Source of the DNA: Cyrtodaria siliqua
Taxonomy: Eukaryota; Mollusca; Bivalvia; Adapedonta; Hiatellidae
Length of the DNA stretch: 64,000 nucleotides
Assembly: GCA_037043455.1 (NCBI GenBank)
Contig: JAWPHD010008293.1
Span: forward strand, 53,051-117,050
Direction of reading: 5' to 3'
Of the stretch, positions 12,883-22,583 are shown piece by piece. Below the pieces are notes generated by a model, which searched no databases, was not told the origin of the DNA, and worked only from the letters and a program-made list of their open reading frames with translations. Each line of letters begins with the position of its first letter. Within the stretch, counting starts at the first letter, position 1. Both the position numbers and the translations under genes were made by a program.

Positions 12883-13042
12883 TTATTTATCACATAACAT
12901 GCGGTGTGGGAGTGTAATAACACCATTCAATATGTTCGATATTCCACTAGTGGTATAACATAACGCTAATGATGTCATGGATGTCACGTTAATGTACGTT
13001 TTCTGACGTAATGTGACGTTATAAGTTATGTGATAAATAGAA
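12883..13042. mobile_element. Foldback element A, GATAAATAGA-type ends
   Basis: The ends 'atttatcacataac' (12886) and 'gttatgtgataaat' (13025) are exact complements. The interior holds paired 'gtgtaataac' and 'gacgtaatgtgacgtta' words. It abuts the next foldback. Confidence 0.6.
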
Positions 13043-13194
13043 TCTAACATTTGTTCTCATTCATTATTGAATTTATTAAACTCGTTAGCAAAAATGATAT
13101 AATGCTCGGCAAGAGCCTCGCATTATATCATTTTGCCAACTCGTTTAATAAATTCAATAATGAATGAGGACTCATGTAAGATCCTCTATTTATA
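13031..13194. mobile_element. Foldback element B, nearly perfect hairpin
   Basis: The left arm 'ctcattcattattgaattta...aaaatgatataatgc' pairs with 'gcattatatcatttt...taaattcaataatgaatgag' around the loop 'tcggcaagagcctc'. The outer ends 'gataaatagaatctaaca' and 'tgtaagatcctctatttata' also pair loosely. One similar arm, alone, lies at about 21345-21400. There is no gene. Confidence 0.75.
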
Positions 13195-13991
13195 GTACAA
13201 GTAGTGTTTGTATGTTTGCCAACAATGGTTCCACAAGTTGCGTATATATTTACTGGTGGGTAATTTTAATTAACACCTGGAGACATAGGATGACTTCAAA
13301 TTTGACAGTAATATCATACACTAATACTCAACAGATGGTCTGTATCAGGCCCGAAAAGTCGAAAATAAACATACTGTGGCTTTAAATAGGTTCACATAGA
13401 AATTTTTTCCCACTAAATTTAATATGAAGTGAACCTCCGTGCTTAACTATGTTTTTTTAACAACAGCTTTACCCAACGCCAACTGGCTCAGTTTATCTAT
13501 GAAATTACCAATTCACGTAGTTCAAAAATTTGTATATTCATTATATTTATTATAACCTAGAGCTAGATCTATCCACGGCTATGTGTCTTTTTCATCTTTA
13601 CTGTCTTCTGTAATAAAAATATAACTCAATTCAAAGTGAATACATCTGTATTGTTTGCTTTTTTAAAATTGTTCAAATACATTAGTTCTGCATTTTATTG
13701 ATAAAAACGAACAAAATGAGCCATAAACCATGATAAGAAATTACAATGAACATATAAAATAAACGAGCTGAAAAATGTATTTCATAACTAGTGTAAAGTT
13801 ACGTGCCAGGATTAGCAATTCTTAAGTTGGTCGTAAAATAAATCACAATGTATTGCAAAGCGAGCGTCACGTGTATATATCGCCGATTTTCTCCCGTTAA
13901 TAATGAGCGGACGATAGTTATTGCATTTGATATTTAACCCAGCTCAATAATGCATTTGTATAGAGATCATATGGAACAACAGGAATAAGAG
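13195..13991. other. AT-rich, nothing recognised
   Basis: No exon, RNA gene or clear repeat was seen. Confidence 0.4.
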
Positions 13992-15077
13992 TACCGTATT
14001 TCCTCTATTAGTAACGCCTTCCCTAATAGAAGCGCCCCTACCTGTTTTAAGAAACCATACCTTCTTCAAAAATCCAAAAAAACACACATTTTTTTTGTCT
14101 TTATCGCTATTAAGGGATTTGATTATGGGAGTTCTTTTACCACGACACCGGTCTATTGTTTGGGGCGCTTGTTTCAGCCAAAGGTTTTTTGGACTTTTAA
14201 AATAAAATTAATCTACTACCTAAATAAGTTGTACATCAGTGAAACAGACATTTTTAGTGGTAAATAAAAAATACCTTACTTTTCAAAATCGGTTGAGAAA
14301 TAAAAGAGTCATGTACGAAAGTTGTTTTTGATGGATCATTTTCAATGCAAAATTCTGCTGGCCTGAAAAATTTGATTTTTTTTTTTTTTAATTCTTATCC
14401 GAAAATGGTTTTGAATTGACGGATATTAGTGAATTAAGACACCCTGAAAGTTTTATAGCAAAATATGAAGTATTACTGAAGTTATTTGACATTTCTTAAT
14501 TTTCTGCTGTCCAACTAACAAGGAATTTACATAGGAAAAGACCCATCAAAAAATCATTTTGGCTGTAAAATATTTATTTCGAGACCAATTTTCAAAAGTA
14601 AAGTAGTTTTATTTACCACTAAAAATGCCAGTTCTAATGATACATAACTGATGTACATATTATTTAAATTGCTCAAGTTACTGCAGAAAAACTTTTGGCT
14701 GAAACAAGCGCCCCAAACAATATGTCATAAACTTCAAGCGCTGTCACCATCAATACAAATTACTGATTTTATCTATCTCCTTTCTTTCAATTTATTATTT
14801 AGCTTATCTTTTATTATTATTTAATTTATACGCCCAACCCGTATTGTAATCGTCAAGTTTGACGGATATTGTATCATACCGATGCGGAGTGATGACAGTG
14901 ATATACTCAGTATATTGTCAGGTTTAGTCAATACCGGTGTCACAGTAAAAGATCGCCGTACAGTAATTCTATAAGGAAACTGTCGGGAAAGGAGGTAAAA
15001 TATATTGAAAATTTAAACATAACAGTAGCGACCCCTTCGCACTTTGCCCGGGCGCTACAATTAGAGGAAATACAGTA
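13992..15077. mobile_element. Non-autonomous DNA transposon, about 1.1 kb, inverted ends
   Basis: The left end 'taccgtatttcctctattag' and the right end 'ttagaggaaatacagta' are complements with few changes, both followed inward by an 'acgcc'/'gcgctac'-type word. Two internal blocks also form an inverted pair: 'ttggggcgcttgtttcagcc' near 14158 and 'ggctgaaacaagcgccccaa' near 14697, and 'tttagtggtaaataaaa' near 14253 against 'ttttatttaccactaaaa' near 14607. There is no transposase frame. Superfamily not assigned. Confidence 0.75.
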
Positions 15078-15394
15078 GATTGTCTGACATTAAGAGGTGG
15101 GAAGGCATATTATGGGTGGAGTATCGCATTTTGATAAGAAATTGACAGCGGCTCAGTTTTACGATGTGTGTTCAATAAACACTCGATTAAACAATGGTTA
15201 TCAAGGATTAGTAACGGCCTGCATAATTTAATAGGTGCTAACTGGCACACAGCAAGCAGCTGGACATTCACTTCTCACGACGAAGGAATACCTGATGAAT
15301 TAAAAATTGCAGTTTACAGAGATTTTTTAGACATAATCGGTCGACCGCTGTCATTTGGTGAATGTGCTATGATTTTTTATGATTTTTATTCGAC

Positions 15395-15447
15395 AATTCA
15401 ATTTACCTTTCGCCTATGGCAAAATTCAATTTACCTTTCGCCTATGG
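15395..15447 (-). repeat. 28-bp tandem duplication carrying a GTAAAT donor-like word
   Basis: The 25-base block 'aattcaatttacctttcgcc' plus 'tatgg' occurs twice, 28 bases apart (15395-15419 and 15423-15447). On the minus strand each copy reads 'ccataggcgaaag|gtaaatt', which resembles a 5' splice site. This lies about 300 bases downstream of the APOOL-like exon at 15746-15898 in that gene's direction. Whether a real small exon precedes it (acceptor-like 'ttatatag' at about 15480) is not certain. The encoded 14-15 residues resemble nothing known to me. Confidence 0.5.
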
Positions 15448-15745
15448 TAGACTTGCGAACACTTAGCGCGAGCTTAGCTATATAATAGCACAAAAGTGGA
15501 TTTAATACCCAAATTTTCCAACCATATTAACATTGATAATGGAGGAAATATATGAAGAGTTATTGAATTTAAATTTACTATCAATATTTTGCTATAGGTG
15601 CACTGACTATTGTGATATATCCATAGACTGATTCTTTGTAACAGTCCTATTTGCGGTTTAGATGGCGAGATTTTTTCATTTATTTTCAACTTATTTCTAT
15701 TTTAGATTTCTGTAATTTTTTTGAAAAAACATGTTTTGTGCTTAC

Positions 15746-15898
15746 TTGATCTCCAGCTTGCAGGTAAAGCGTCTCTGATTGGTTTAGAGATCTTCTCATA
15801 TTCCCACACAGATATGGCAATGGCTTCCTTGGGGTAACACAGTGACGTGGCTACCAGCACGGCGAGGGCACTGTATGCAGTCTTCCTTAACACGCCCC
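15746..15898 (-). CDS. APOOL/MIC27-like exon 6: second membrane segment
   Basis: The 3' splice site 'tattcttttgcag' precedes 15898 and the 5' splice site 'atcaa|gtaagc' follows 15746. The exon gives about 50 residues, starting GVLRKTAYSALAVLVATSLC and then YPKEAIAISVWEYEKISKPI. The hydrophobic stretch followed by CYP and an alanine/isoleucine run is the second membrane segment and conserved end motif of the MIC26/MIC27 (apolipoprotein O-like) family. It enters in phase 1, matching the preceding exon (AGAG|), and leaves in phase 1, so at least one more coding exon must follow at lower coordinates; none was found. Human APOOL has a longer soluble tail that this gene may lack or encode elsewhere. 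Confidence 0.85.
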
Positions 15899-15969
15899 CT
15901 GCAAAAGAATACTTCAATGTTAGATTCTTATAATGCCCCAATAACGGATACACAGCCATCATGAAATTG

Positions 15970-16014
15970 TATTCATTTTTCCTTAATACGCCCTTGCAAG
16001 AAATACTTCAAATG
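15970..16014 (-). pseudogene. Decayed duplicate of the exon-6 acceptor junction
   Basis: The text 'ccttaatacgcccttgcaag' followed by 'aaatacttcaaatg' matches 'ccttaacacgccccctgcaa' plus 'aagaatacttcaatg' at the start of the exon at 15746-15898. After the transposon insertion at 16015-18464 the match resumes at 18465 ('aaatgttagaatcttgtaat' against 'aatgttagattcttataatg'). About 80 bases spanning the splice junction were thus duplicated, then split by a transposon. Confidence 0.65.
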
Positions 16015-17088
16015 CAGGGCTCCAGAAATTGGAAATCCAGAAGCCTGACGCCCGGGGCTAGTCAAAATTGAAGTCGGGCTTGTAACAAATTCCAAACAGT
16101 TAGCCCGTCGGGCTAGTCAAAAAAAAATCCCACTACCTAAATTACACGATCTGTGTATAACAAACACGCGCCAGTCAGGCACCTGTAATAAAACATCCCC
16201 CACATGTTTCATAATCTGTTAATTGCACTCGCTTAGGTAATTCAATTAGCATTCGTCGCGGGCATCGGCGATTTTCAACATCAAAACAAAACATGCTTTA
16301 AGTCCATCCTCCAAGAACCTTAATTGATAGTCGGCATTATCCAATCAATTGATGTGTAATATTTCAACTCGGGTCGATTAGCCAATGAAACCACTTTTTA
16401 AAAATACTACTGGTTGATCACATGTTGATCACATGTTCGTCACGTGGTCAGCTCAAAATGGCGGTACTGACTCAAACGATTACAAATAGGCCGATACAGA
16501 ATCGCAATCAACACAATCCCGCTGATTTGTCTGCGACTTTTGATGAATCAAGAGACCATGGACCTTTGATAATGGAAGCATGCTTTATATGAAACTGTGA
16601 AAAGCGAAATATATCAATACTTAGATAACATTTAGAAATTCCTGACTCAGGGGAAAAAAAGAACTCCTGCGAAGTGATACACGGAAATACATGTAATATA
16701 TTTGTGAGAAGAAATATCGATTTCTTTGTAAATAAATTTTAAACAGAGTTATTTTCATATACAGTTAACAGTTTATATTTATTTTCCAATGTATTTTGCC
16801 GATTAAAATGCCTTCCTGGAGGAACTGGACTTGAAAACTTGTATCACTGTATACAATTTGTGGGTGGGGTAATGCTAAAAAAAAAAAAAAATCTGTCCTA
16901 AATTGTTCCATCTTACCCTACCTCTTGACTACTGCCAACCTAACTTAAACATACATCAATTGGTTATGAGAAGATAAGAATTACTGAATTTTTAATTTTC
17001 TCAGTATTTAATGAATTTTAATGAGTATCTGAATCCGTTAAATCAGAATCAGCTTTAACATAATGAGATGTCGTCAGCTGGGTATAAG

Positions 17089-18196
17089 CAGGGTTCGACA
17101 CTAACGGTGTCCCGGGATCCAGAGGATCCCAAATTTTCAGGAGGAATCCCAATCTTGGAAGATTGGGATTCTGTTGGGATCCTTGATTTTTGTCAATGTG
17201 TTATTATTAAAATACATGTTGACCCGTCTTATTAACCCATTTCATTCGGGACACCGATCCATCAGTAACTACCCTTTCTATTCGGGACACCGATCTATCG
17301 GTATAATTTTCTGTTGAAAACCCGTCTCCCATAGAAACGTGTATGAAACGTCATTACCTTCTGTGCACAGAAGTGAAACTTTACTTGCGCATTCGCAATA
17401 TTTGCGAGTCATTTCCACATCTTTTAAAAGTGAAAAAGTCTTGAAAAAAAGTAGTTTTTGTTCGTTTTTTCGAAGATTTCTTTTTGATTTGAAGAAAATG
17501 GTGGAGGCCCAAGAAGCACTAAGTGACGGGAGCGATATAGATGTGAGGAATGTGTCAGATTTGAATGATTCCGACGTAGAAAGTGACGATCCAGTTGAGG
17601 AAAACATCGGAGATCGTCAACAACAAAGGAATCGGTTTGAATTTCCCGACTATCAGGGATTTTTCGATGATAATTGGGACTCTGATGATTCGGATATCTC
17701 GGAATTCGAAGGTTTCCAAGGTGGATGGGTTCGGGATGACTTTCAACGTCGCCAGACACGGTCGTATACAGGTGAGGGGGGTGCGCGGTGCAACAGTTCA
17801 GCACCCAGAGGAAGCTTTCCCCGTGATTATTTTGGTTTGATCTGGGGTGATGACCTATGGGATTATTTGGTTACTGAAACCAACCGATATGCCACCCAGG
17901 ACAGGACGAAAAATCCCCCACCCCCGTTCGCACCAGAGTGGTCCCCTGTTGATGTTCCCTGCTTGAAGGCATTCCTTGGCTTATGTTTTCTAATGGGGAT
18001 CATGAGATTGCCCAGCAGAAATGACTACTGGCGGGTGAAGAAGCGTCTTTTACGGACCGCCTTCAACTCGATCATGCCACGTGACCGATTCAACCTAATT
18101 TGGCGGTTTGCTTTGTTTTATTTAGGAGGGCACCCAGATTTAAAAGGTAGGGATTCCTGAGGGATTCCAAAGCAAAAAAGTTAGTGTCGAACCCTG
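17089..18196. mobile_element. Nested inverted-repeat transposon with 6-bp target duplication
   Basis: Perfect 17-bp inverted ends 'cagggttcgacactaac' lie at 17089-17105 and, as complement, at 18180-18196. They are flanked by TATAAG on both sides (17083-17088, 18197-18202). The interior edges carry 'gggatcc'/'ggattcc' words. Between them sits part of a piggyBac element (from TTAA 17232 on). The ends are hAT-like in form, but the superfamily is not proven. Confidence 0.7.
17498..18160 (+). pseudogene. piggyBac transposase, N-terminal fragment
   Basis: The frame from ATG 17498 (context gaaaATGG) gives 220 residues. Residues 1-100 are acidic and serine/aspartate rich, as in piggyBac proteins. 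From about residue 108 the DDE_Tnp_1_7 start is plain: DYFGLIWGDDLWDYLVTETN, then LKAFLGLCFLMGIMRLPSRN, DYW and MPRDRFNLIWRFALFYLGG. The frame then runs into the enclosing element and stops at 18158-18160. None of the catalytic aspartates of the DDD core is included, so it cannot be an active transposase. Upstream, TTAA (17232) followed by 'cccatttcattcgggacacc', and a second 'attcgggacaccgatc' copy near 17280, look like the terminal and subterminal repeats of the piggyBac end. The other end is missing. Confidence 0.85.
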
Positions 18197-18499
18197 TATA
18201 AGTAATAGATAGAGTCAGGTCTCAGTGAGCTGGTTCATTTAAATAAATTTTAATAAAAAGAGATATGTAAAAGTATTGCCAAACAAGATAAATGATAACT
18301 GACAAAGACAAAAACAAACAGACACATTATTTTTAAGGCAAGTAAAAAAACAGGGCTTGTGACAAAAAACCTCAGGGCTAGTGAAAAAAACACCAGGGCT
18401 AGTGGATTTTCAGGACCCACTAGCACTGGGCTAGTCCCCTAAAAAAAATATTCTTGGAGCACTGAAATGTTAGAATCTTGTAATGGCCCATTACGGCAA

Positions 18500-18850
18500 A
18501 AACAAGGGCCATAACACTGGTGTTACTGATCCAATCGGGATGGTTTTTGAACTTGTCCGAGCTTGCATCGATATGAATAACCTGTGCAAGTTTTAGTAAA
18601 GATCTAATAATAAATGAAGGTGATAGAGAGTGAACAAGACAGAAAAGGCATTTTTATGGAGAACAAGGGCCATAACTCAGGTGTTACTTATCCCATCTCG
18701 CTGTTTTTTGAACTTTTCCAAGCTTTCATTGATATAAAAGACATTGACAAAGTTTGGTAAAGATCAAATTAAAAATGAAGACCATCTCGCGTAAACAAGC
18801 CAAAAGTTAACGGACGATGGACAACTCGCCATCACATAAAATCTACGTCA
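18500..18850. repeat. Two diverged units of the 160-bp bivalve array family
   Basis: Twice 'caagggccataac...', 'gaacttgtccgagctt...', 'aagtttggtaaagatc...' and then 'cggacgatggac' follow each other. This is the same family as 9.1-10.9 kb and 24.3-25.7 kb, here more diverged. Confidence 0.7.
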
Positions 18851-18917
18851 TATATGCCCTTACATGTGCTAAAAATTACATAAAAAATAATTCAAACAAA
18901 CAAACAAGCAAACCTAC

Positions 18918-19013
18918 CTCTATAGCCCAGTACAATACCTCCCAGACCAGACACAGTGATAACACCCATTCTGGGTAATACACCAGGGTCGTTCTTTATA
19001 TACTCTATGGTAG
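18918..19013 (-). CDS. APOOL/MIC27-like exon 5: first membrane segment
   Basis: The 3' splice site 'gtatatttcag' precedes 19013 and the 5' splice site 'atagag|gtaggt' follows 18918. The 96 bases encode TIEYIKNDPGVLPRMGVITV and SGLGGIVLGYR. The pattern 'P...LP+MGVITVSGLxG' is the hallmark of the MIC26/MIC27 family, whose glycine-rich first membrane segment sits in the inner mitochondrial membrane at crista junctions. It enters in phase 1 (T|CT, a serine) and leaves in phase 1 (G|GG, a glycine), in agreement with both neighbours. Confidence 0.88.
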
Positions 19014-19079
19014 CTGAAATATACAAACAAAATCATGCAATGACCGGGGTGATGATGATAATGATGATGAGCATGTCCA

Positions 19080-19118
19080 GGGTCAGATCTAACCACTTGC
19101 ATGGTGTATGAGATTTTT
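19080..19118 (-). pseudogene. Decayed duplicate of the exon-4 donor junction
   Basis: 'tcagatctaaccacttgcat' followed by 'ggtgtatgag' (19085-19114) resembles 'catatctaaccacttacatt' followed by 'gcgtgtgag' at the end of the exon at 21252-21306. On the minus strand the donor GTAAGT has become GCAAGT. It lies next to an arm of the large inverted repeat. Confidence 0.5.
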
Positions 19119-19137
19119 TAATACCGGGCACTCCAGC

Positions 19138-19412
19138 TCAAAGGTCAAGGTCACACTTAGAGGTCATGCAATCCGATCTTGTCCGGGCTATAACTTTGTC
19201 ATGCATAGAGGAATTTTGAAATTACTTGACACAAATGATTTCAGATAATAATGCAATATTATATTTTGTACTTGTCATTTTCAAATAAAAGAACTCGAAC
19301 TTAACCACTGCACACATTTTATTTTACGTTTCCATGTTCTAAGTTGCCACTGCTGCTTTCAGCAATGTCTAACCATTAACCCTAGTCTCCTCGCGAAATG
19401 TATATATATTAT
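19138..19412. repeat. Large inverted repeat, left arm
   Basis: From 'aaaggtcaaggtcacactta' to 'cctagtctcctcgcgaaatg' this arm is the complement, with moderate divergence, of about 21448-21706. The match includes 'ctgctgctttcagcaatgtc', 'gttcttttattt' and 'cttgtccgggctataac'. The arms sit in two different introns of the APOOL-like gene and enclose its 55-base exon. Confidence 0.75.
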
Positions 19413-19414
19413 AT

Positions 19415-20062
19415 GAAGAAATAGATTTTGCATTTTAAAGGGACACTGTCCGTAACTTTTAGGTTATAAAACACACACTAATTATGTTCGCACACATTAC
19501 ACACCAAACATTACTGAATATTTACTAATTAAAGCAGGATTGTTTGACGGAATTCAATCGCGGTACAAAAAAAAAAGAGAAACCTTTTCGGGCGTTTGAA
19601 CTCGCAGCCCAAACTAAAATTACACTCGCGGTATTAACAGTGAACGTAAAGTGGTCGACCTAGCTCCCAACTGAGCTAAGCGGGCTATACACATTACGCT
19701 CTAAATACTATGGTCAAAACCTAATGCGCTAATGGAAGTCACGTGATCGCAGAAAAGGTAAATACGGTGGGTCCCACTTTATTTACAAATAATAATTTAA
19801 GCTTTTTTTTCTTCAAACTCACGAATGTATTACTACAGACTTCTTAGTGTCTATGCTCATGTTTTCATGTATATATTTCACTGAATAAAAGTCAGACAGT
19901 TATTTGGTTATGCTCCATATCTGCTTACTTACGGACAGTGTCCCTTTAAACATTGGGCACTTTAATACAGAAATCTCACATTATCTCGAATGACACAAGA
20001 TAATGCGAGATTTCAGTATTAAAGTGCCCAATCTGTAAAACTGCAAAATCTATTTCTTCATT
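19415..20062. repeat. Hairpin interrupted by the MITE
   Basis: The inner stem 'attgggcactttaata...gaaatctcacattatct' (19952-19988) pairs with 'agataatgcgagatttc...tattaaagtgcccaat' (to 20032). The outer stem 'tgaagaaatagattttgca' (19415-19433) pairs with 'tgcaaaatctatttcttca' (20043-20062). With the MITE removed the two stems are nearly continuous, so the hairpin is older than the MITE. Confidence 0.7.
19435..19949. mobile_element. TTAA-flanked MITE carrying a tRNA-like segment
   Basis: The ends 'ttaaagggacactgtccgta' (from 19435) and 'tacggacagtgtccctttaa' (to 19949) are perfect complements, with TTAA at both limits (19435-19438, 19946-19949). Inside, on the minus strand (about 19687-19583), 'agcccgcttagctcagttgg' followed by 'gagctagg' resembles the D-arm/A-box of a tRNA, and 'ctgcgagttcaaacgc' resembles a B-box, about 60 bases apart. 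It is too long and diverged to be a working tRNA. It was inserted into one arm of a hairpin (next entry). Confidence 0.7.
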
Positions 20063-20351
20063 TCCTCTTCTAATATTTACGACAGAAAGAATATAATGTA
20101 ATATCATTGCATACAGGATGTAATTCTCTTTAACTTGATACCAGTTGAAAACTCCCGCTGTGAAAAAAGACAAATTCTGTACAGAACTATAACACCAATA
20201 GGAAGCAGAATAAAACAGGCCATAATCAGACTATTCAAATAATATCTTTAATTTCTTTAATGTGAGACCATATTTGCAGACTTTTGTTTATAGAAATGAC
20301 AATTTCTATAGTTTTAGATGAAAACGGATGTATACGAGAAATTTCAAGTAT

Positions 20352-20940
20352 GTAGGGTAACTCGTCCCCGAGTCGGACAGGTTATTGGTTCTCGGCACCT
20401 CTGTCTATTTATGTTCATGCTCCTGCTTGCTGAAACCATCTGGTTGCTTCCTCAGTCTTTAATATATCATTCAATGTCAACTGTTTAGCGGTACCAGCGT
20501 TTTTGCTGGGATTACGTCATACTTTTCGCCCTTGAGTCGGACATTTTTTGCAACTTCAGTAGTGGGTCATAAAATTGCTTCGATGTTGCCATAAGCTCAA
20601 ATAAAGAAATTGTCCTTATTTTTCTTCATGTATGTATATAAATTATATATTTTAGATGTCTTCTTGTGTAAAATGTTCGGGTATTGGCTCCTGACTTAGT
20701 GTTCGTCTTCAAGGCAGATTTATTTTGACATGCCCCAAAGTCGAACATGTAATTGCCCTTGAGTCGGACTATAAAGGTAACTGCAGAAGGGCAATTCTTG
20801 TTGTTTTGAATGAAAGAAATCATTGGATTGCCTCCCTTTCACAGTAACAGTTATTGACCGTTTCCAGTTGAGAAAGATATTCAACCATCAATAACTGTCC
20901 GAGTCAGGGGCAAGTCCGACTTAAGGGCGAGTTACCCTAC
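20352..20940. mobile_element. MITE, about 590 bp, 'gtagggtaactcg' ends
   Basis: The left end 'gtagggtaactcgtccccga' with 'gtcggac' pairs with the right end 'gtccgacttaagggcgagtt' with 'accctac'. 'gagtcgga' words recur inside (near 20531 and 20760), and the interior reads partly as a foldback. It is non-autonomous and abuts the next MITE with no spacer. Confidence 0.75.
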
Positions 20941-21180
20941 TACTCAACTTTTATAATCGGTCACTTTTCAAAGAATTATATATTTTTTAATAATTCATAT
21001 TTTCATTTGAAATTTTAACTGGCATTGTTAAAAATATCGCTAGCGATTTATAAAACTTAATCTGCCTTGATTGGACTAAAACCTTGTTGATAAACTTAAT
21101 AAAATATTGGTATGGGTTTCGCTGATTTCTAGTTTTTAGTATTCAAAAAACCTGGGTGACCGATTATAAAAGTTGAGTAG
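20940..21180. mobile_element. MITE, about 240 bp, perfect 24-bp ends
   Basis: The ends 'ctactcaacttttataatcg' (then gtcac) and 'gtgaccgattataaaagttg' (then agtag) match exactly. They share the junction with the 20352-20940 MITE, so one probably inserted at the edge of the other. No coding sequence. Confidence 0.8.
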
Positions 21181-21251
21181 TGTATACTATCCGAAAGCAT
21201 AAATTGCGAATCTCTGTTTTATTAAGTCTCTGGTCATATCTAACCACTTAC

Positions 21252-21306
21252 ATTGCGTGTGAGCTTTGCCAATGTCATACTTGTCCTTGATCTTGTCTGT
21301 TGTTTC
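21252..21306 (-). CDS. APOOL/MIC27-like exon 4 (55 bases)
   Basis: The 3' splice site 'attcattgcag' precedes 21306 and the 5' splice site 'cgcaat|gtaagt' follows 21252. It encodes ETTDKIKDKYDIGKAHTQ plus one base. It enters in phase 0 and leaves in phase 1, both in agreement with its neighbours. It corresponds to the amphipathic stretch before the first membrane segment of the family. Skipping this exon would shift the frame. It lies inside the loop of the inverted repeat formed by 19138-19412 and 21448-21706. Confidence 0.8.
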
Positions 21307-21447
21307 CTGCAATGAATAGATGAATGTTTTGTATTGTTCATGTTACATAGAGGATCTTATGAGTGACTGTCTATTATTGATTTTAATAAACAAGTTGGAT
21401 AAAACTAGATGCCAACGGGCAAAATGTCGATCCTGCTAGTGTACAGA

Positions 21448-21706
21448 TATACATTTCGCGAGGAGACTAGCATTAAAGTTTAGACATTGCTGAAAGCAGC
21501 AGTGGAAACTTAGAACTTGGAAACATAAAATAAAATGTGTGCAGTGCTTAAGTTAGAGTTCTTTTATTTCAGACTAAGTACAAAATATTGTATTTTTATC
21601 TGAAATCATATGTGCCAAGTTATTTCAAAATTCCTCCATGCATGACAAAGATATAGCCCGAACAAGACCGGACTGCATGACCTCTAAGTGTGAGCTTGAC
21701 CTTTGT
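21448..21706. repeat. Large inverted repeat, right arm
   Basis: Complement of 19138-19412. It starts at 'tacatttcgcgaggagacta' and runs into the first unit of the 143-bp array at about 21600. Confidence 0.75.
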
Positions 21707-22320
21707 GCTTGAAGCCCAGGTGTAGTATGCAACACATCGTCCTCTTGTGGTGATCATTTGTGCCAAGTTATTTCAAAATCCCTTCATGCATGACAAAGTT
21801 ACAGCCCGGACAAGATCGCACTGCAAGACCTATAAGTGTGACCTTGACCTTTGTGATGGAGACCCAGGTTTTATATGTGACACATCGTCCTCTTGTGGTG
21901 ATCATTTGTGCCAAGTTATTTCAAAATCCCTCTATGCATGACAAAGTTACTCCCTGGAAAAGATCTGACTGCATGACCTCTATGTGTGACCTTGACCTTT
22001 GAGCTGGAGGCCTGGGTTTGTGCGCGACACATCGTCCTTTTATTGCCATCATTTGTGCCAAGTTATTTCAAAATCCCTCTATACATGACAAAGTTACAGC
22101 CCAGACAAGATCTGACTGCATGACCTCTACGTGTGACATTGACCTTTGAGCTGGAGGCCCGGTCGGTGTGCGCGACACATCATCCTCTTATGGTGATCAT
22201 TTGTGCCAAGTAATTTTTAAATCCCTTTATGCATAACAAAGTTACAGCCCAGACAAGATTGGACCTCTAACTGCATGACCTCTAAGCGTGACCTTGACCT
22301 TTGAGCTGGAGGCCTGAGTT
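21600..22320 (+). repeat. Tandem array, about 143-bp unit, five units
   Basis: Each unit contains 'catttgtgccaagttatttc', 'aaaatccct', 'gcatgacaaagttacagccc', 'gactgcatgacctct', 'gtgaccttgacctttgagct', and 'cgacacatcgtcctctt'. Unit starts lie near 21610, 21755, 21900, 22048 and 22197. It occupies most of the intron between exons 4 and 3 of the APOOL-like gene. Several frames stay open but show no protein-like pattern. Confidence 0.85.
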
Positions 22321-22463
22321 TACTATATTTTACCCCAATTTTATGAAAAATTGCGCTACAATTCCCAATTGTTATGGTATGGGTTATGTTCCCAAAGCAT
22401 AGGAAGAATACACGGTATTGCTGTTTATTCAAAGCCTGCATTGACATTTTTCTATGGCCTTAC

Positions 22464-22583
22464 CTTTATTGAGTCGAGCCAATCCCAGACTGCCGTCCTC
22501 ACCTTGGAGATGCTGGATCGAACCGGTCCAATCTCCTCATCCAACACGCGACACTGCTGCTCCGGGTTACCATACAGGGGTAA
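22464..22583 (-). CDS. APOOL/MIC27-like exon 3
   Basis: The 3' splice site 'gtatctgttacag' precedes 22583 and the 5' splice site 'ataaag|gtaagg' follows 22464. The 120 bases (40 codons, phase 0 at both ends) encode LPLYGNPEQQCRVLDEEIGP and then VRSSISKVRTAVWDWLDSIK. An 'LPIY'-type motif followed by an acidic stretch and a 'vR.av' helix is typical of the MIC26/MIC27 family ahead of its membrane part. Its acceptor is the last of about five tandem near-copies. Confidence 0.85.

Larger units (their letters stand above)
16015..18464. mobile_element. hAT-like DNA transposon, 2.45 kb, with 5-bp target duplication
   Basis: The ends are 'cagggctccagaa' (left) and, on the complement, 'cagtgctccaagaa' (right). 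Both are flanked by AAATG (16010-16014 and 18465-18469), a 5-bp target duplication. The uninterrupted paralogous sequence at about 15880-15925 shows the empty site. Both ends carry repeated 'gggctagt' subterminal words. No transposase of its own is visible; a 44-residue frame with a good ATG context (16458-16592) is of unknown meaning. A second transposon is nested at 17089-18196. Ends beginning CAGGG and short direct repeats suggest the hAT superfamily, but this is inferred. Confidence 0.65.

Noticed and set aside
15168..15485. 105-codon plus-strand frame
   Set aside because: Begins inside transposon-flanking DNA, its end lies in a small tandem duplication, and no recognisable domain is present.
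16458..16592. 44-residue frame with a good ATG context inside the hAT-like element
   Set aside because: Could be the first exon of a lost transposase, but no homology or downstream exon is seen.
21747..22002. Overlapping plus-strand frames of 64 and 80 codons
   Set aside because: They lie in the 143-bp tandem array and repeat with it.
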